In this document: positions 25,736 to 34,647 of the stretch, in pieces
How the letters are laid out: each line of letters opens with the position of its first letter
Numbering within the stretch: position 1 is the first letter of the stretch
Assembly (NCBI RefSeq): GCF_001613795.1
Contig: NZ_LPVZ01000020.1
Coordinates: forward strand, 1,302,001 to 1,366,000
Source: Thalassospira sp. MCCC 1A01148
Lineage (GTDB): Bacteria; Pseudomonadota; Alphaproteobacteria; Rhodospirillales; Thalassospiraceae
Reading direction: 5' to 3'
Length of the DNA stretch: 64,000 nucleotides
Position numbers and translations under genes: made by a program
Notes under the pieces: model-generated
What the model saw: only the letters and a program-made list of their open reading frames with translations
Told to the model about the DNA's origin: nothing
Databases searched by the model: none

Positions 25736-26239
25736 CTAGGAAAGCTGAAGTTTCATGCCTTCGTGGCTGGCAATAAAACCAAGCCGTTCATAAAACCGAT
25801 GGGCATCCTTGCGGGTCTTGTCGGTGGTGAACTGCACCAGGGCCGCACCAAGTGATTTCGAAATCGTAATGGACTGTGTGATCAGCTTTTCGCCAATCTT
25901 CTGACCGCGCGCGCTGCTGGCCACCCGGACCCCCTCGATCTGGGCGCGCAGTTGGCCGCGGCGCGACAAACCGGCAATCAGGGTCAGCTGCAAACAACCG
26001 ACAATATCCGTGCCCTGAAGGGCAAGCAGGTATTTGTTGGGCAGGGCATCGGTTGATTGCGATTCCATGGCGTCAAACGCGGCGTAATAGGCGTCGGGCA
26101 GCGGAGTTGTGAATTCCTCGCGGGTTTTGCCTTTTTCATCATCGGCCAGAAGGGCGACAATGGCGGGCAGGTCATCGCGGGTGGCATAGCGAAACGTGAT
26201 GTCAGCCGGGTGGTCCGATGTTTGGGTGGCGTTTGGCAT
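25736..26239 (-). CDS. GNAT-family N-acetyltransferase
   Basis: A 167-residue acetyltransferase starting at MPNATQTSD after GGAAAGGG. ITFRYATRDDLPAIVALLAD is the first strand and helix, RVASSARGQKIGEKLI the acetyl-CoA pyrophosphate loop, and AHRFYERLGFIASHEG the C-terminal motif common to small-molecule GNATs. Substrate unknown. Confidence 0.9.
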   Translation of the reverse strand: MPNATQTSDHPADITFRYATRDDLPAIVALLADDEKGKTREEFTTPLPDAYYAAFDAMESQSTDALPNKYLLALQGTDIVGCLQLTLIAGLSRRGQLRAQIEGVRVASSARGQKIGEKLITQSITISKSLGAALVQFTTDKTRKDAHRFYERLGFIASHEGMKLQLS

Positions 26240-26350
26240 GAATGTCCCTTTCCTGATGGCGGGACATGATGCGCAAAGCAAGGTATTTGCACAAGGTTTC
26301 AAAGCGCTATGCGCGTTCACCTTTGGTGCGCCGGGCAGATGCCAAATGGC

Positions 26351-26387
26351 AATGATGCCGCCTGTTTGCGTATCAGGCGGCATCATT
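26351..26387 (-). terminator. Long perfect hairpin after the SDR gene
   Basis: AATGATGCCGCCTG (26351-26364) pairs perfectly with CAGGCGGCATCATT (26374-26387), a 14-bp stem 110 bases past the SDR stop and 110 bases before the GNAT start. On the minus strand the tail is only weakly T-rich. Confidence 0.6.
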
Positions 26388-26497
26388 GCGTGTCATGCAG
26401 GCATTATTGGCAGAAAACCGGCACGGGGATGGGGGATCACTGCCGATCACCGACCGATCAAGCCTGCAAATGCCCGGGATTGGGCCGTTTGGTCGAT

Positions 26498-27238
26498 TTA
26501 GGCCAGGCCGCCATTGGCACGGATGGTCTGACCATCGACCCAACCGGAATCCGGCCCGGCCAGGAAGGACACAACACCCGCGATATCATCAGGTTCACCA
26601 AGGCGTTCAAGCGGTGGCATCTTTGCGAAATTGGCAACCTGTTCATCGGTCTTGCCATTGAGGAACAGTTCGGTTGCCACCGGCCCCGGGGCAACGGCAT
26701 TGACCGTGATCTGGCGACCGCGCAGTTCCTTGGCGAAAACGCCCGTCATTGCCTCTACCGCGGCCTTGGTGGCGTTATAGACGGCGTAGCCCGGCAGTTT
26801 GAGGTGCAGGGCAGTGGTTGAAAAATTGATCACCCGGCCATGATCACGAAGATGTTTGGCACCTTCGCGCAGCATGTTGAATGTGCCGCGGACATTGATG
26901 TCCATCATCGCGTCATAGGTGGTGTCATCCATGTCGGCAATCGGGGTGGTCGTCATGACACCGGCATTGTTCACAATGACATCAACCCCGCCAAATTCGG
27001 TGATGGTCTTGTCAAACAGGGCGGTGACCGCATCGGGACGGGCGATATCGGCCTGAATGGCCAGCGCCTTGTGGCCCCGGGATTTCAGGGTTTCGGCCAG
27101 TTCTTCGGCAGGCCCGGCAGAGTTGGCATAGTTGATGACAACGGCAAAGCCATCTGCTGCCAGACGCTTGGCAAGGGCAACACCAATGCCGCGCGATGCG
27201 CCGGTGATGATGGCGGTTCTGTTTTGATTGGCAGACAT
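26498..27238 (-). CDS. Short-chain dehydrogenase/reductase (FabG-like)
   Basis: A 246-residue SDR: cofactor motif ITGASRGIGVALAKRL, NNAGVMTT, catalytic Ser in VINFSTTAL and YNATK as YxxxK. QTIRANGGLA ends it. It is divergent from a LysR gene with about 126 bases between, so probably controlled by that regulator. Substrate unknown. Confidence 0.93.
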   Translation of the reverse strand: MSANQNRTAIITGASRGIGVALAKRLAADGFAVVINYANSAGPAEELAETLKSRGHKALAIQADIARPDAVTALFDKTITEFGGVDVIVNNAGVMTTTPIADMDDTTYDAMMDINVRGTFNMLREGAKHLRDHGRVINFSTTALHLKLPGYAVYNATKAAVEAMTGVFAKELRGRQITVNAVAPGPVATELFLNGKTDEQVANFAKMPPLERLGEPDDIAGVVSFLAGPDSGWVDGQTIRANGGLA

Positions 27239-27364
27239 GAAAAGTCTCCTTGGTGATTAAGGGGGCCGCAAGGGCATGGGCCGACTATGCCCAAGATGAC
27301 TTTTCGGATAATTAGGTTATATTCGACATCATTATTCGAAATTGAATAACAATCAGGATGGCGA

Positions 27365-28282
27365 ATGGACCGGTTTGAGGAAATGCGCAACTTTGTGCGC
27401 GTGGTGGAGCGCAAAAGCTTTACCAAGGCGGCCAGCGATCTCTTGATCCCGCGTGCGACCATGACCAATTCCATCCAGCGGCTTGAAGACCGGCTGGGCA
27501 CCCGGTTGCTGGAACGCACGACACGCACGGTTAACCCCACCCATGACGGGGAGGCCTATTATCAGCGCTGTGTGCGGATTCTCGCCGATCTTGAAGAAGC
27601 CGATGGCAGCTTTACCAATGCCGATCCCAAGGGATTGCTACGCGTTAATTTGCAAGGCACGCTGGCGCGGACCTTTATCATCCCGGCCCTTGGTGATTTT
27701 CGGGGCCGATATCCGGGGATTGAACTGGTGCTGGCCGATGGCGATCGTTTTGTCGATCTGGTGCATGAAGGCTTTGATTGCGTCCTGCGCAGCGGTGATC
27801 TGGCCAATTCATCCATGATCGGGCGCAGGCTTGCCCTTTTGCACGAGGCCACTGTGGCAAGCCCGGATTATATTGCACGCATCGGCATGCCCAAAACCCT
27901 TGATGACCTTAAAAGTCAGGGCCATCAGATGGTTTGTTTCCTGTCAGGCGCGGATGATCAGCCAATCCCGCTTGATTTCACAATTGATGGCAAGGTGTGC
28001 GACGTCATGCTGCCCGCAAGCATTTCGGTGACCGGGGCGGACAGCTATGCCGCCTGTGCCGCGGCCGGATTGGGGATCGTGCAGATACCGCGTTATCGCG
28101 TGGCCGAGGACCTTGGATCGGGCAAGCTGGTCGAAATTCTGCCCGATTGCCCGCCTGACCCCATGCCGGTGTCGATCCTGTATCCGCAAAACCGCCAGCT
28201 TTCCGCTCGGGTACGGGTCTTTGTCGACTGGCTAAGCGCGTTGTTTGCGAAGATTGATTTTGCCGCATCAGGACGGGCTTGA
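27365..28282 (+). CDS. LysR-family transcriptional regulator
   Basis: A 305-residue regulator of the CrgA/PA-like group. The helix-turn-helix is FVRVVERKSFTKAASDLLIP, RATMTNSIQRLEDRLG; the effector domain follows. It is divergent from the SDR gene and its 3' end overlaps the converging SRPBCC gene by 15 bases. The intergenic region has ATATTCGACATCATTATTCG-like AT-rich sequence suited to LysR binding. Confidence 0.93.
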   Translation: MDRFEEMRNFVRVVERKSFTKAASDLLIPRATMTNSIQRLEDRLGTRLLERTTRTVNPTHDGEAYYQRCVRILADLEEADGSFTNADPKGLLRVNLQGTLARTFIIPALGDFRGRYPGIELVLADGDRFVDLVHEGFDCVLRSGDLANSSMIGRRLALLHEATVASPDYIARIGMPKTLDDLKSQGHQMVCFLSGADDQPIPLDFTIDGKVCDVMLPASISVTGADSYAACAAAGLGIVQIPRYRVAEDLGSGKLVEILPDCPPDPMPVSILYPQNRQLSARVRVFVDWLSALFAKIDFAASGRA

Positions 28283-28774
28283 GTCGTTTGAAAGTAGCTT
28301 GATCCGGTTTCGCAATGAAACCAGATGGGCCTGCCAGTAATGGGTCATCATCGGCTTGAAACGGTTGTCATTCAGGCCATTGCGGCCGGGATGGGCCATG
28401 GACAGCTTTTCAAGACCAAGATGTTCCAGCGTGATGCGGGTGTAATCGCCCTGCGCGCTAAATCGGATATCGACCAATGTTGCCGGTTCCTTGGGATCGG
28501 CCATCGGCCATTGCCATTCAAAGGCAAGGCGCTTGCCTGGTTCCCACCTGGTGACCTTACCTGCACGGACGATAAAATCGGCGCGGCGTTTATCGACTTC
28601 CTGCAAGTAGCGCACGCCGTCGCTTTCGCCAAATTCCATGACGCCCGGTCGATTGCCGATCAGGCGGTTGCGCGGCCCCTGCTTCCACCAGTGATCAATC
28701 TCATTGGTAAACTGATCAAAGGCGGTGGCGGCGTCACATTCAACGCGAAGCGCAACAAAGGTTTTGGCTGACAT
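28268..28774 (-). CDS. SRPBCC (START/AHSA1-like) family protein
   Basis: A 168-residue helix-grip protein. VALRVECDAATAFDQFTNEI, HWWKQGPRN, and GKVTRWEPGKRLAFEWQWPM are typical of AHSA1-like SRPBCC domains, which hold hydrophobic ligands. The role is unknown. It converges with the LysR gene, with a 15-base overlap at the 3' ends. Confidence 0.82.
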   Translation of the reverse strand: MSAKTFVALRVECDAATAFDQFTNEIDHWWKQGPRNRLIGNRPGVMEFGESDGVRYLQEVDKRRADFIVRAGKVTRWEPGKRLAFEWQWPMADPKEPATLVDIRFSAQGDYTRITLEHLGLEKLSMAHPGRNGLNDNRFKPMMTHYWQAHLVSLRNRIKLLSNDSSPS

Positions 28775-28854
28775 CAGAAATCCTGTTTAACAGCAACGCC
28801 ACCGGTTTGGCGGGCAATCCTCCTTCTTTTGCAGAAAGCCGGCAGCTGGACAAG

Positions 28855-28893
28855 CAAAACCCGACCCGGCGGGACGTTTGCGCGGGGTCGGGT
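28855..28893 (-). terminator. Terminator of the hydroxyacid dehydrogenase gene
   Basis: ACCCGACCC (28859-28867) pairs with GGGTCGGGT (28885-28893). On the minus strand TTTTGCTTG follows, about 30 bases past the stop. Confidence 0.8.
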
Positions 28894-28923
28894 CTGACGG
28901 GTGTGTGTCCGCGATATAGCGGC

Positions 28924-29871
28924 TTAGTAGCCGGTTTCGCGATTGACCAAGCCGCGCGGGGTTTCGCCGCGTGCCAGACGATCCAGGTTTTCGGCAATCT
29001 GATCGACGGATTCCTCAAACCGGGTGGCAGCCGCAATATGCGGGGTGATGCGGATTTTCCCATGATCCCAGAACGGATGGCTTTCGGGCAGCGGTTCGGT
29101 CGCTGCGACATCCAGAAACGCCCCGCGCAGATGGCCGGTATCAATCGCGCGCAGCAAATCGGCCTCGTTGATCATGGCCCCACGGGCGGCATTGATGATT
29201 GCAGCCCCCTTGGGCAGGGAGGAAAGCGTGTCGCTGTTCAGGACATTTTCGGTCTCGGACGTGCGCGGCAGAAGGCAGATCAGGATATCGGACTGACCAA
29301 GAAACTCGGCAAGGGTTTCTTTCCCGGCATAGGTCGAAATACCTTCAATCGCCTTCATCGAGCGGCTCCAGCCCGATACGGTAAAGCCGAGATTGGAAAG
29401 CGATGTCGCAACCGCAGAGCCCAGCGCACCCAGCCCCATGACACCAACCCGGCATTGCGAAATACGCGCCACGTCATGCGGGGTCCAGTCGCAATTTGCC
29501 TGCTGGGCACTATAGACATCAAAGTCGCGCATGAAATGCAGGGCGGCATAAAGATGATACTGCACCATCTGATCCGCCATACCGGCATCCTCAAGCCGAA
29601 TAACCGGCAAGTCGGTTGGCAGACTTGGCGATGAAATAACATGATCCACCCCCGCCCCAAGCGAGAAGATCGCCTTGAGCTTCGGAAGCGTCTTGATCAG
29701 GCCCTGTGGCTGTTTCCAGAACAGGGCATAATCAATTGTTTCAGGGTCGTAATTATCTTCTTCGGTTACGATATTGGCGTCCGGCAGGCGGTCAACCATC
29801 ACGCTTTTCCACTTTTGATCATCGCCGACAGCGGAAATCAGAATGTTGAGCGGGGCGTTGGTGGTTGCCAT
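28924..29871 (-). CDS. ghrA: D-2-hydroxyacid dehydrogenase (GhrA-like glyoxylate/hydroxypyruvate reductase)
   Basis: A 315-residue NAD(P)-dependent enzyme. The start at 29871 follows CAGGAGA. The Rossmann motif is VGVMGLGALGSAVA; the catalytic Arg is in INAARGAMINEADLL and the His in ITPHIAAAT. The lack of a strict HPF end and the FSLGAGVDHV stretch place it in the GhrA branch, which reduces glyoxylate and hydroxypyruvate. The gene symbol is by family resemblance. Confidence 0.88.
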   Translation of the reverse strand: MATTNAPLNILISAVGDDQKWKSVMVDRLPDANIVTEEDNYDPETIDYALFWKQPQGLIKTLPKLKAIFSLGAGVDHVISSPSLPTDLPVIRLEDAGMADQMVQYHLYAALHFMRDFDVYSAQQANCDWTPHDVARISQCRVGVMGLGALGSAVATSLSNLGFTVSGWSRSMKAIEGISTYAGKETLAEFLGQSDILICLLPRTSETENVLNSDTLSSLPKGAAIINAARGAMINEADLLRAIDTGHLRGAFLDVAATEPLPESHPFWDHGKIRITPHIAAATRFEESVDQIAENLDRLARGETPRGLVNRETGY

Positions 29872-30039
29872 CGGGGTCTCCTGGTCAATGCTTGGAAAGT
29901 CGGGACGATAAAAGGTTCTGTACATATCAAACGCGCCAGAGCGCAAAGCGTTCCGGCGCGTCAATTGGCGCGTCAATCACAGTCTGTCATGGACCGGCCC
30001 GCTTTCACAAGGCCGGTTACGTGCCATTAAATGCCCAAC

Positions 30040-30468
30040 TCAGTGGGCAAAGATCATGGCCGGGTCGCGGAAGGTCTTGAATTCAAGACCATTTCCTGCC
30101 GGGTCTTCAACAAAGAAGGTGCCCTGCTCGCCCGGTTCGCCCTTAAAGCGGATCTTGGGTTCCAGCAGGAATTTGACATTGGCCGCCTTAAGCTTGTCGG
30201 CCAGTTCGTGCCATTTTTCCCATTCCAGAACCGCCCCGAAATGCGGGATTGGCACCGCATCGCCATCGACATCACCAGACCCCTTGTTCTGGCCGGCTTC
30301 GGGGCGGACATGGGCAGAAAGCTGATGGCCAAAGAAATCAAAATCAATCCAGGCTTCGGTCGAGCGGCCTTCATCACAGCCAAGAATGTCGATATAGAAC
30401 GCACGCGTATCCGCAATCGATTTGATCGGGAAAGCAAGATGGAATGGCGGCAGGGATGGCGAAGACAT
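30040..30468 (-). CDS. VOC-family (glyoxalase/bleomycin-resistance-like) protein
   Basis: A 142-residue protein starting MSSPSLPPFHLAFPIKSIAD. The His of FHLAFPI, the HFGAVLEWEKWHEL strand and FFVEDPAGNGLEFKTF near the C-terminus make the metal-binding VOC fold. Such proteins include dioxygenases, glyoxalases and fosfomycin-type resistance enzymes; this one is unassigned. It is divergent from a LysR gene and may be its target. Confidence 0.87.
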   Translation of the reverse strand: MSSPSLPPFHLAFPIKSIADTRAFYIDILGCDEGRSTEAWIDFDFFGHQLSAHVRPEAGQNKGSGDVDGDAVPIPHFGAVLEWEKWHELADKLKAANVKFLLEPKIRFKGEPGEQGTFFVEDPAGNGLEFKTFRDPAMIFAH

Positions 30469-30587
30469 GGTCAACCTCAAAGATTATCCAGATTATCTAA
30501 CGATGTGTTGTTGGAACTACTCTAATACGTCAGAATGTGGCGGGTAAAATCAGAAGTTCTGGACTTTCCAATAGGAAAACTATTGCT

Positions 30588-31535
30588 ATGGCGCTGCGCC
30601 CGACCACCCCGCCGCTCAATGCCCTGCGTGCGTTCGAAGCTGCCGCCCGGCTTGGCAGCTTTGCCCGCGCGGCTGCGGAACTTTCCGTCACCTCCGGTGC
30701 GATCAGCCAGCAGGTCGCCAATCTGGAAGCCAGCCTTGGCATGAGCTTGTTTGAGCGTAATGGCCCGAAACTGGCCCTGCGTGAAGCCGGTCGGGCCTAT
30801 CTGCCCAGTCTGCGCCGGGCGCTCGACGAGATCGAGGCCGCCACCCTTGATCTGGTGACCCATGGCGCGGGGGAACGGAAACTGGTTATCGGTGCGCTGC
30901 ATACCCTGGCCAGCAGCTGGCTTATTCCAAGATTAAATCGATTTCAAAACGAAAACCCCGATATCCGCCCGGTGATCGAAACCCTGGCACTTAATTTTGC
31001 CACCCCGGAACGCAGCCCGGACCTTGGCGCACGCCAGATGGATGTCGGGCTTTATTTCGGCGATGGTCGCTGGCCCGGCATGATGTGTGACAAGCTTTTT
31101 GATGAAATTCAAGTGGTTGTTGCCAAACCCGGATATGTTGCCTCAGGTGCCATGACGGACGAAAACAGCCCCAGGGACCCGGCAGAACTGCTTGGGCACT
31201 ACCCGCGACTGGTCCATACCACCCGGCCCAAGGCATGGCATGACTGGGCGCAGGCCAACGAGATTGCCATCACCGGCGCGCCTGGACCGGCGTTTGAACA
31301 CTTCTTCATGCTGATCGAAGCCGCCAAGGCAGGCATGGGAATCGCCCTGTTACCAAGGGTTTTGATCGAAGGACCCCTTGCCGAGGGCAGTCTTGAAATC
31401 GTCAGTGATGCGTGGCTGAAATCCAGCGGCGCATACTATCTGATCACGCCGGAAAGCCGTCAGGACGTGCCGGAAGTGCGCGCCTTTCGCGACTGGGTGC
31501 TTGGTTTGGCAAGTCAATCCGGTTTGTCAGAATGA
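30588..31535 (+). CDS. LysR-family regulator (GcvA-like)
   Basis: A 315-residue regulator. The start MALRPTTPPLNALRAFEAAA is that of GcvA/AmpR-type LysR proteins; the helix-turn-helix follows (FARAAAELSVTSGAISQQVA, NLEASLGMSLFERN). The C-terminal effector domain ends in a VRAFRDWVLG stretch as in GcvA. A 17-codon upstream extension is in frame but lacks a good ribosome binding site. Confidence 0.92.
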   Translation: MALRPTTPPLNALRAFEAAARLGSFARAAAELSVTSGAISQQVANLEASLGMSLFERNGPKLALREAGRAYLPSLRRALDEIEAATLDLVTHGAGERKLVIGALHTLASSWLIPRLNRFQNENPDIRPVIETLALNFATPERSPDLGARQMDVGLYFGDGRWPGMMCDKLFDEIQVVVAKPGYVASGAMTDENSPRDPAELLGHYPRLVHTTRPKAWHDWAQANEIAITGAPGPAFEHFFMLIEAAKAGMGIALLPRVLIEGPLAEGSLEIVSDAWLKSSGAYYLITPESRQDVPEVRAFRDWVLGLASQSGLSE

Positions 31536-31583
31536 AGCAGCAAGTATTTGAAATTATGGACGGGTGTCTCGTCCTTCGGGATG

Positions 31584-32069
31584 CTAGGCGCGGCGATAGA
31601 TGCTGTGCAGCAGGTGATCCTTCTTGGGACCGGTGATTTTTATTTTTGTTTCGAAATGATCTGGCCCGTTCCAAATCATGCAATGGTGATAAAAGTCCTC
31701 CCCACAGGGATGAATGTCGCGGGCACAAACTCCCTCTTCTCCCTCTTCGCCAAATTGCAGCAGCACATAGCGATTGCCGAAACTCAAAGGGTCGCGAAAC
31801 AGAAGCTCGATCGCGCCTAAGTCCTCGTGCAGGACAAAATCATATTCCCGATAGCCATCAAACCGCTTGCCATCCGGGCGGGTCAAAAACCCCTCTTCGC
31901 GATAGCGCAGCACATTGGGTTGGTCCGGGTCGGCAGCATGAAATGTGACATCGCCGGTAAACTGCCCGGCAGCCCCCAGATCGCGCACAAGCGTCCAGTT
32001 GCCTGCAAGGGCATGGAAAATCTCGGATGCGGTGGGGATGTTGGATGCCATCGGTAATTTCAGGTTCAT
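31584..32069 (-). CDS. DUF6314 family protein
   Basis: A 161-residue protein matching the DUF6314 pattern: FHALAGNWTLVRDL and GQFTGDVTFH at the start, LRYREEGFL, FDGYREYDFVL in the middle, and CGEDFYHHCMIWNGPDHFET with GPKKDHLLHSIYRR at the end. The fold is probably a lipocalin-like barrel. Function is not known. Start could also be ATG at 32051. Confidence 0.82.
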   Translation of the reverse strand: MNLKLPMASNIPTASEIFHALAGNWTLVRDLGAAGQFTGDVTFHAADPDQPNVLRYREEGFLTRPDGKRFDGYREYDFVLHEDLGAIELLFRDPLSFGNRYVLLQFGEEGEEGVCARDIHPCGEDFYHHCMIWNGPDHFETKIKITGPKKDHLLHSIYRRA

Positions 32070-32079
32070 GTTAGGACAA

Positions 32080-32115
32080 AAAAGGCAGGGCGCGGAATGC
32101 GGGGCCCTGCCTTTT
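32080..32115 (-). terminator. Terminator of the his-HIT operon
   Basis: AAAAGGCAGGGC (32080-32091) pairs perfectly with GCCCTGCCTTTT (32104-32115). On the minus strand a six-T run follows. It sits 20 bases past the HIT stop. Confidence 0.92.
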
Positions 32116-32134
32116 GAATGGGGTTTCCAGTCGC

Positions 32135-32506
32135 TTAGGCGCCCGGCAGCATCCGCGGCAGTTTCTCGCCGCCCAGGATATGCACATGCAGGTGCGGGAC
32201 GTCCTGGCGGCCGTGTTCGCGGGTATTGGCGATCAGGCGGTAGCCGTCTTCAACGACGCCAGCTTCCCTGGAGATTTTGCCGATTGCGCGGGTATAGGCG
32301 ATGATTTCGGCGTCAGAGGCATTCTGCGCAAAGTCGTCATAGCTGGTGTAGGCACCCTTGGGGATGACCAGCACATGGGTCGGGGCCTGCGGCGCGATAT
32401 CGTTAAACGCCAGCACGTGGTCATCTTCATAGACCTTGGTGCACGGGATTTCGCCGCGCAGGATTTTGGCAAAGATGTTTTCCGGATCGTAGGGCTGAAC
32501 GGCCAT
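32135..32506 (-). CDS. HIT-domain nucleotide hydrolase/transferase
   Basis: A 123-residue histidine-triad protein. The catalytic motif is DVPHLHVHILGG; KILRGEIPCTKVYEDDHVLA is the standard N-terminus of Hint-type HIT proteins, which hydrolyse AMP-lysine-like and related phosphoramidates. It follows the his genes, from which it is separated by a palindromic repeat element, and precedes a strong terminator. Confidence 0.93.
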   Translation of the reverse strand: MAVQPYDPENIFAKILRGEIPCTKVYEDDHVLAFNDIAPQAPTHVLVIPKGAYTSYDDFAQNASDAEIIAYTRAIGKISREAGVVEDGYRLIANTREHGRQDVPHLHVHILGGEKLPRMLPGA

Positions 32507-32610
32507 CTTGGGGCTCCTGATCAATCTATTCTGACTATGAGTGCCATATTGGACAGGCTTGGCGTCCGGTGCAATTTCGATTTTGGAATAACGGGTGGAT
32601 TTATGCTTTT

Positions 32611-32695
32611 CGTCATTCCGGGCGGAGCCATGCTGCGGCCCGGAATCCATGGTAGCGGTAGTCCGATATGGATGCCCGCCTGCGCGGGCATGACG
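32611..32695. repeat. Palindromic intergenic repeat element
   Basis: The unit is bounded by CGTCAT and ATGACG. Inside it, ATTCCGGGC pairs with GCCCGGAAT and GATGCCCGC with GCGGGCATG, giving two hairpins. This GC-rich pattern (cgtcat-tcccg ... cgggcatgacg) is a known style of dispersed repeat in alphaproteobacterial intergenic regions. Only one copy is seen in this window. Confidence 0.6.
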
Positions 32696-32720
32696 GATAA
32701 AGAGGGTTGCCTCTACACAT

Positions 32721-32743
32721 CGTCACCCCCGCGCAGGCGGGGG
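32721..32743. repeat. Second, partial palindromic unit
   Basis: CGTCA followed by CCCCCGC/GCGGGGG around GCAG. It looks like half of the neighbouring repeat element, 25 bases away, close to the hisE stop. Confidence 0.5.
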
Positions 32744-32791
32744 GCCATTGTAGGGATGTCGGGCGCGTGGCCGTGCTAATCGTCGCCTATC

Positions 32792-33130
32792 TTAGTCGGT
32801 TTTGCGCGATGCCTTTTCGGCAATACCTGAAATGCCCTGGCGTTCGGCCAGAATCTTCCAGACATCTTCGGGTTTCACACCCTGATCGGCCCAAAGGACG
32901 GTCAGGTGATACAGCAGGTCGGCACTTTCCGATGCGACCTTTTCCGGGCTTTCGGCAAGGGCGGCGATCACGGTTTCAACGCCCTCTTCGCCAACTTTCT
33001 GGGCGATTTTGGGCGTGCCCTTGGCAAGCAGCTTTGCGGTATAGCTGGTTTCCGGGTCTGCACCCTTGCGGGCAGAAACGGTTGCGTAAAGCGCATCAAG
33101 GATATGTTGGCTTTTATCCGTATCGGGCAT
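32792..33130 (-). CDS. hisE: Phosphoribosyl-ATP pyrophosphatase
   Basis: A 112-residue all-alpha MazG-fold protein that removes pyrophosphate from PR-ATP, step 2 of histidine synthesis. KVGEEGVETVIAALAESPEK carries the acidic metal ligands and ESADLLYHLTVLWAD the second pair. It is the last his gene in this operon, 4 bases after hisF; the PR-AMP cyclohydrolase hisI is not fused and not present here. Confidence 0.95.
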   Translation of the reverse strand: MPDTDKSQHILDALYATVSARKGADPETSYTAKLLAKGTPKIAQKVGEEGVETVIAALAESPEKVASESADLLYHLTVLWADQGVKPEDVWKILAERQGISGIAEKASRKTD

Positions 33131-33134
33131 GATT

Positions 33135-33896
33135 TCAGTCCTCGCGCACCGGAATACCGGCAGCTTTCATGTGGTCCTTGACCTCGCGAATGCGATAGGT
33201 GCCGAAATGGAAGATCGAGGCGGCCAGAACCGCTGATGCATGGGCGTCACGCACGCCTTCGACCATATGGTCGAGCGTGCCCACACCACCGGAGGCAATG
33301 ACCGGCACATGGACAGCATCGGCAATGGTACGGGTCAGCGGAATGTTAAAGCCCGACTGGGTGCCATCGCGATCCATCGAGGTGACAAGAAGTTCCCCCG
33401 CGCCATATTCGACCATTTGTTTTGCAAACGAAACGGCATCAATTCCGGTGGGCTCACGCCCGCCATGGGTGAAGATTTCGAACTTGTCCGGGCCGGTTGA
33501 TTTGGCGTCAATCGAGACCACAATGCATTGCGATCCGAACTTGCGCGCGGCTTCGCGCACGAAATCGGGGTTTTTGACGGCGGCAGTATTGATCGAAACC
33601 TTGTCCGCGCCAGCCAGAAGCAGCTTTCGGATGTCTTCAAGGGTGCGCACGCCACCACCAACGGTGACCGGCATAAAGCAGGCCTCGGCCGTGCGGGCAA
33701 CCACATCAAAGATGGTATCGCGGTTATCGGATGAGGCGGTGATATCAAGGAAGCAGAGTTCATCCGCACCCTCTGCATCGTAGATGCGCGCCTGTTCGAC
33801 CGGGTCGCCGGCATCGATCAGATCAACAAAATTGACCCCTTTGACGACGCGACCGTCCTTGACGTCAAGACAGGGAATGACACGGGTTTTCAGCAT
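33135..33896 (-). CDS. hisF: Imidazole glycerol phosphate synthase, cyclase subunit
   Basis: A 253-residue (beta-alpha)8 barrel starting [20 protein letters not shown] with catalytic Asp11; the second catalytic Asp is in VVSIDAKST. Phosphate sites VTVGGGVRT and VIASGGVGT are present. With HisH it makes IGP and AICAR from PRFAR and ammonia. It follows hisA by 22 bases and precedes hisE by 4 bases. Confidence 0.97.
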   Translation of the reverse strand: MLKTRVIPCLDVKDGRVVKGVNFVDLIDAGDPVEQARIYDAEGADELCFLDITASSDNRDTIFDVVARTAEACFMPVTVGGGVRTLEDIRKLLLAGADKVSINTAAVKNPDFVREAARKFGSQCIVVSIDAKSTGPDKFEIFTHGGREPTGIDAVSFAKQMVEYGAGELLVTSMDRDGTQSGFNIPLTRTIADAVHVPVIASGGVGTLDHMVEGVRDAHASAVLAASIFHFGTYRIREVKDHMKAAGIPVRED

Positions 33897-33918
33897 GGTC
33901 TGTTTCCTGTTGGGTCGG

Positions 33919-34647
33919 TTACGAAAGGGCCGCGATGGCCTCTGCCAGATCGATGCGGCCATCATAAAGCGCACGACCGGAAATCGCGCCATCAATGCCA
34001 GCAGCTGTGTGTTTCTTGACCGCGATCAGATCATCAAGCGATGAAACCCCGCCCGATACGATTACCGGGGTCGAGATTTCCGATGCCAGTGCAACGGTGG
34101 ACTCGATATTCGGGCCACCCATCGCACCATCACGGTCGATATCGGTAAAGATGATCGCCGCCACACCGCAATCTTCAAATTTCCTGGCCAGTTCCAGCGC
34201 GGTGACCTCGGACGTTTCCGCCCAGCCTTCAACCGCGACATAGCCATCGCGGGCATCAATGCCAACCGCGATCCGGCCCGGCCATTTGGCACAGGCTTCC
34301 TTGACGAAGTCCGGATTGCGAAGCGCCACGGTGCCAAGGATCACACGGGTAATGCCCTTGTTCAGCCAATAATCAACCGTTTCCATGGTGCGGATGCCGC
34401 CACCAAGCTGCGTCTGGGCCTTGCCCGACACGGCGGCAAGGATGGAGTCCACAGCCGCACCATTGACCGGTTCACCGGCAAAGGCGCCGTTCAGATCAAC
34501 GATATGCACCCAATGGCAGCCCGCTTGGACAAATTCACCGGCCTGTGCGCCCGGATCGTCGTTAAACACGGTTGCCTTGTCCATGTCGCCGCGAAGCAAG
34601 CGCACACATGCGCCATCTTTCAGGTCAATTGCGGGATAAAGGTTCAC
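33919..34647 (-). CDS. hisA: Phosphoribosylformimino-AICAR ribotide isomerase (ProFAR isomerase)
   Basis: A 242-residue barrel starting at [23 protein letters not shown], with catalytic Asp8. [11 protein letters not shown] and [11 protein letters not shown] are the phosphate-binding loops. It opens the PRFAR ring, feeding HisF-HisH. The GTG overlaps the stop of the upstream GNAT gene, so the two are translationally coupled. Confidence 0.97.
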   Translation of the reverse strand: MNLYPAIDLKDGACVRLLRGDMDKATVFNDDPGAQAGEFVQAGCHWVHIVDLNGAFAGEPVNGAAVDSILAAVSGKAQTQLGGGIRTMETVDYWLNKGITRVILGTVALRNPDFVKEACAKWPGRIAVGIDARDGYVAVEGWAETSEVTALELARKFEDCGVAAIIFTDIDRDGAMGGPNIESTVALASEISTPVIVSGGVSSLDDLIAVKKHTAAGIDGAISGRALYDGRIDLAEAIAALS

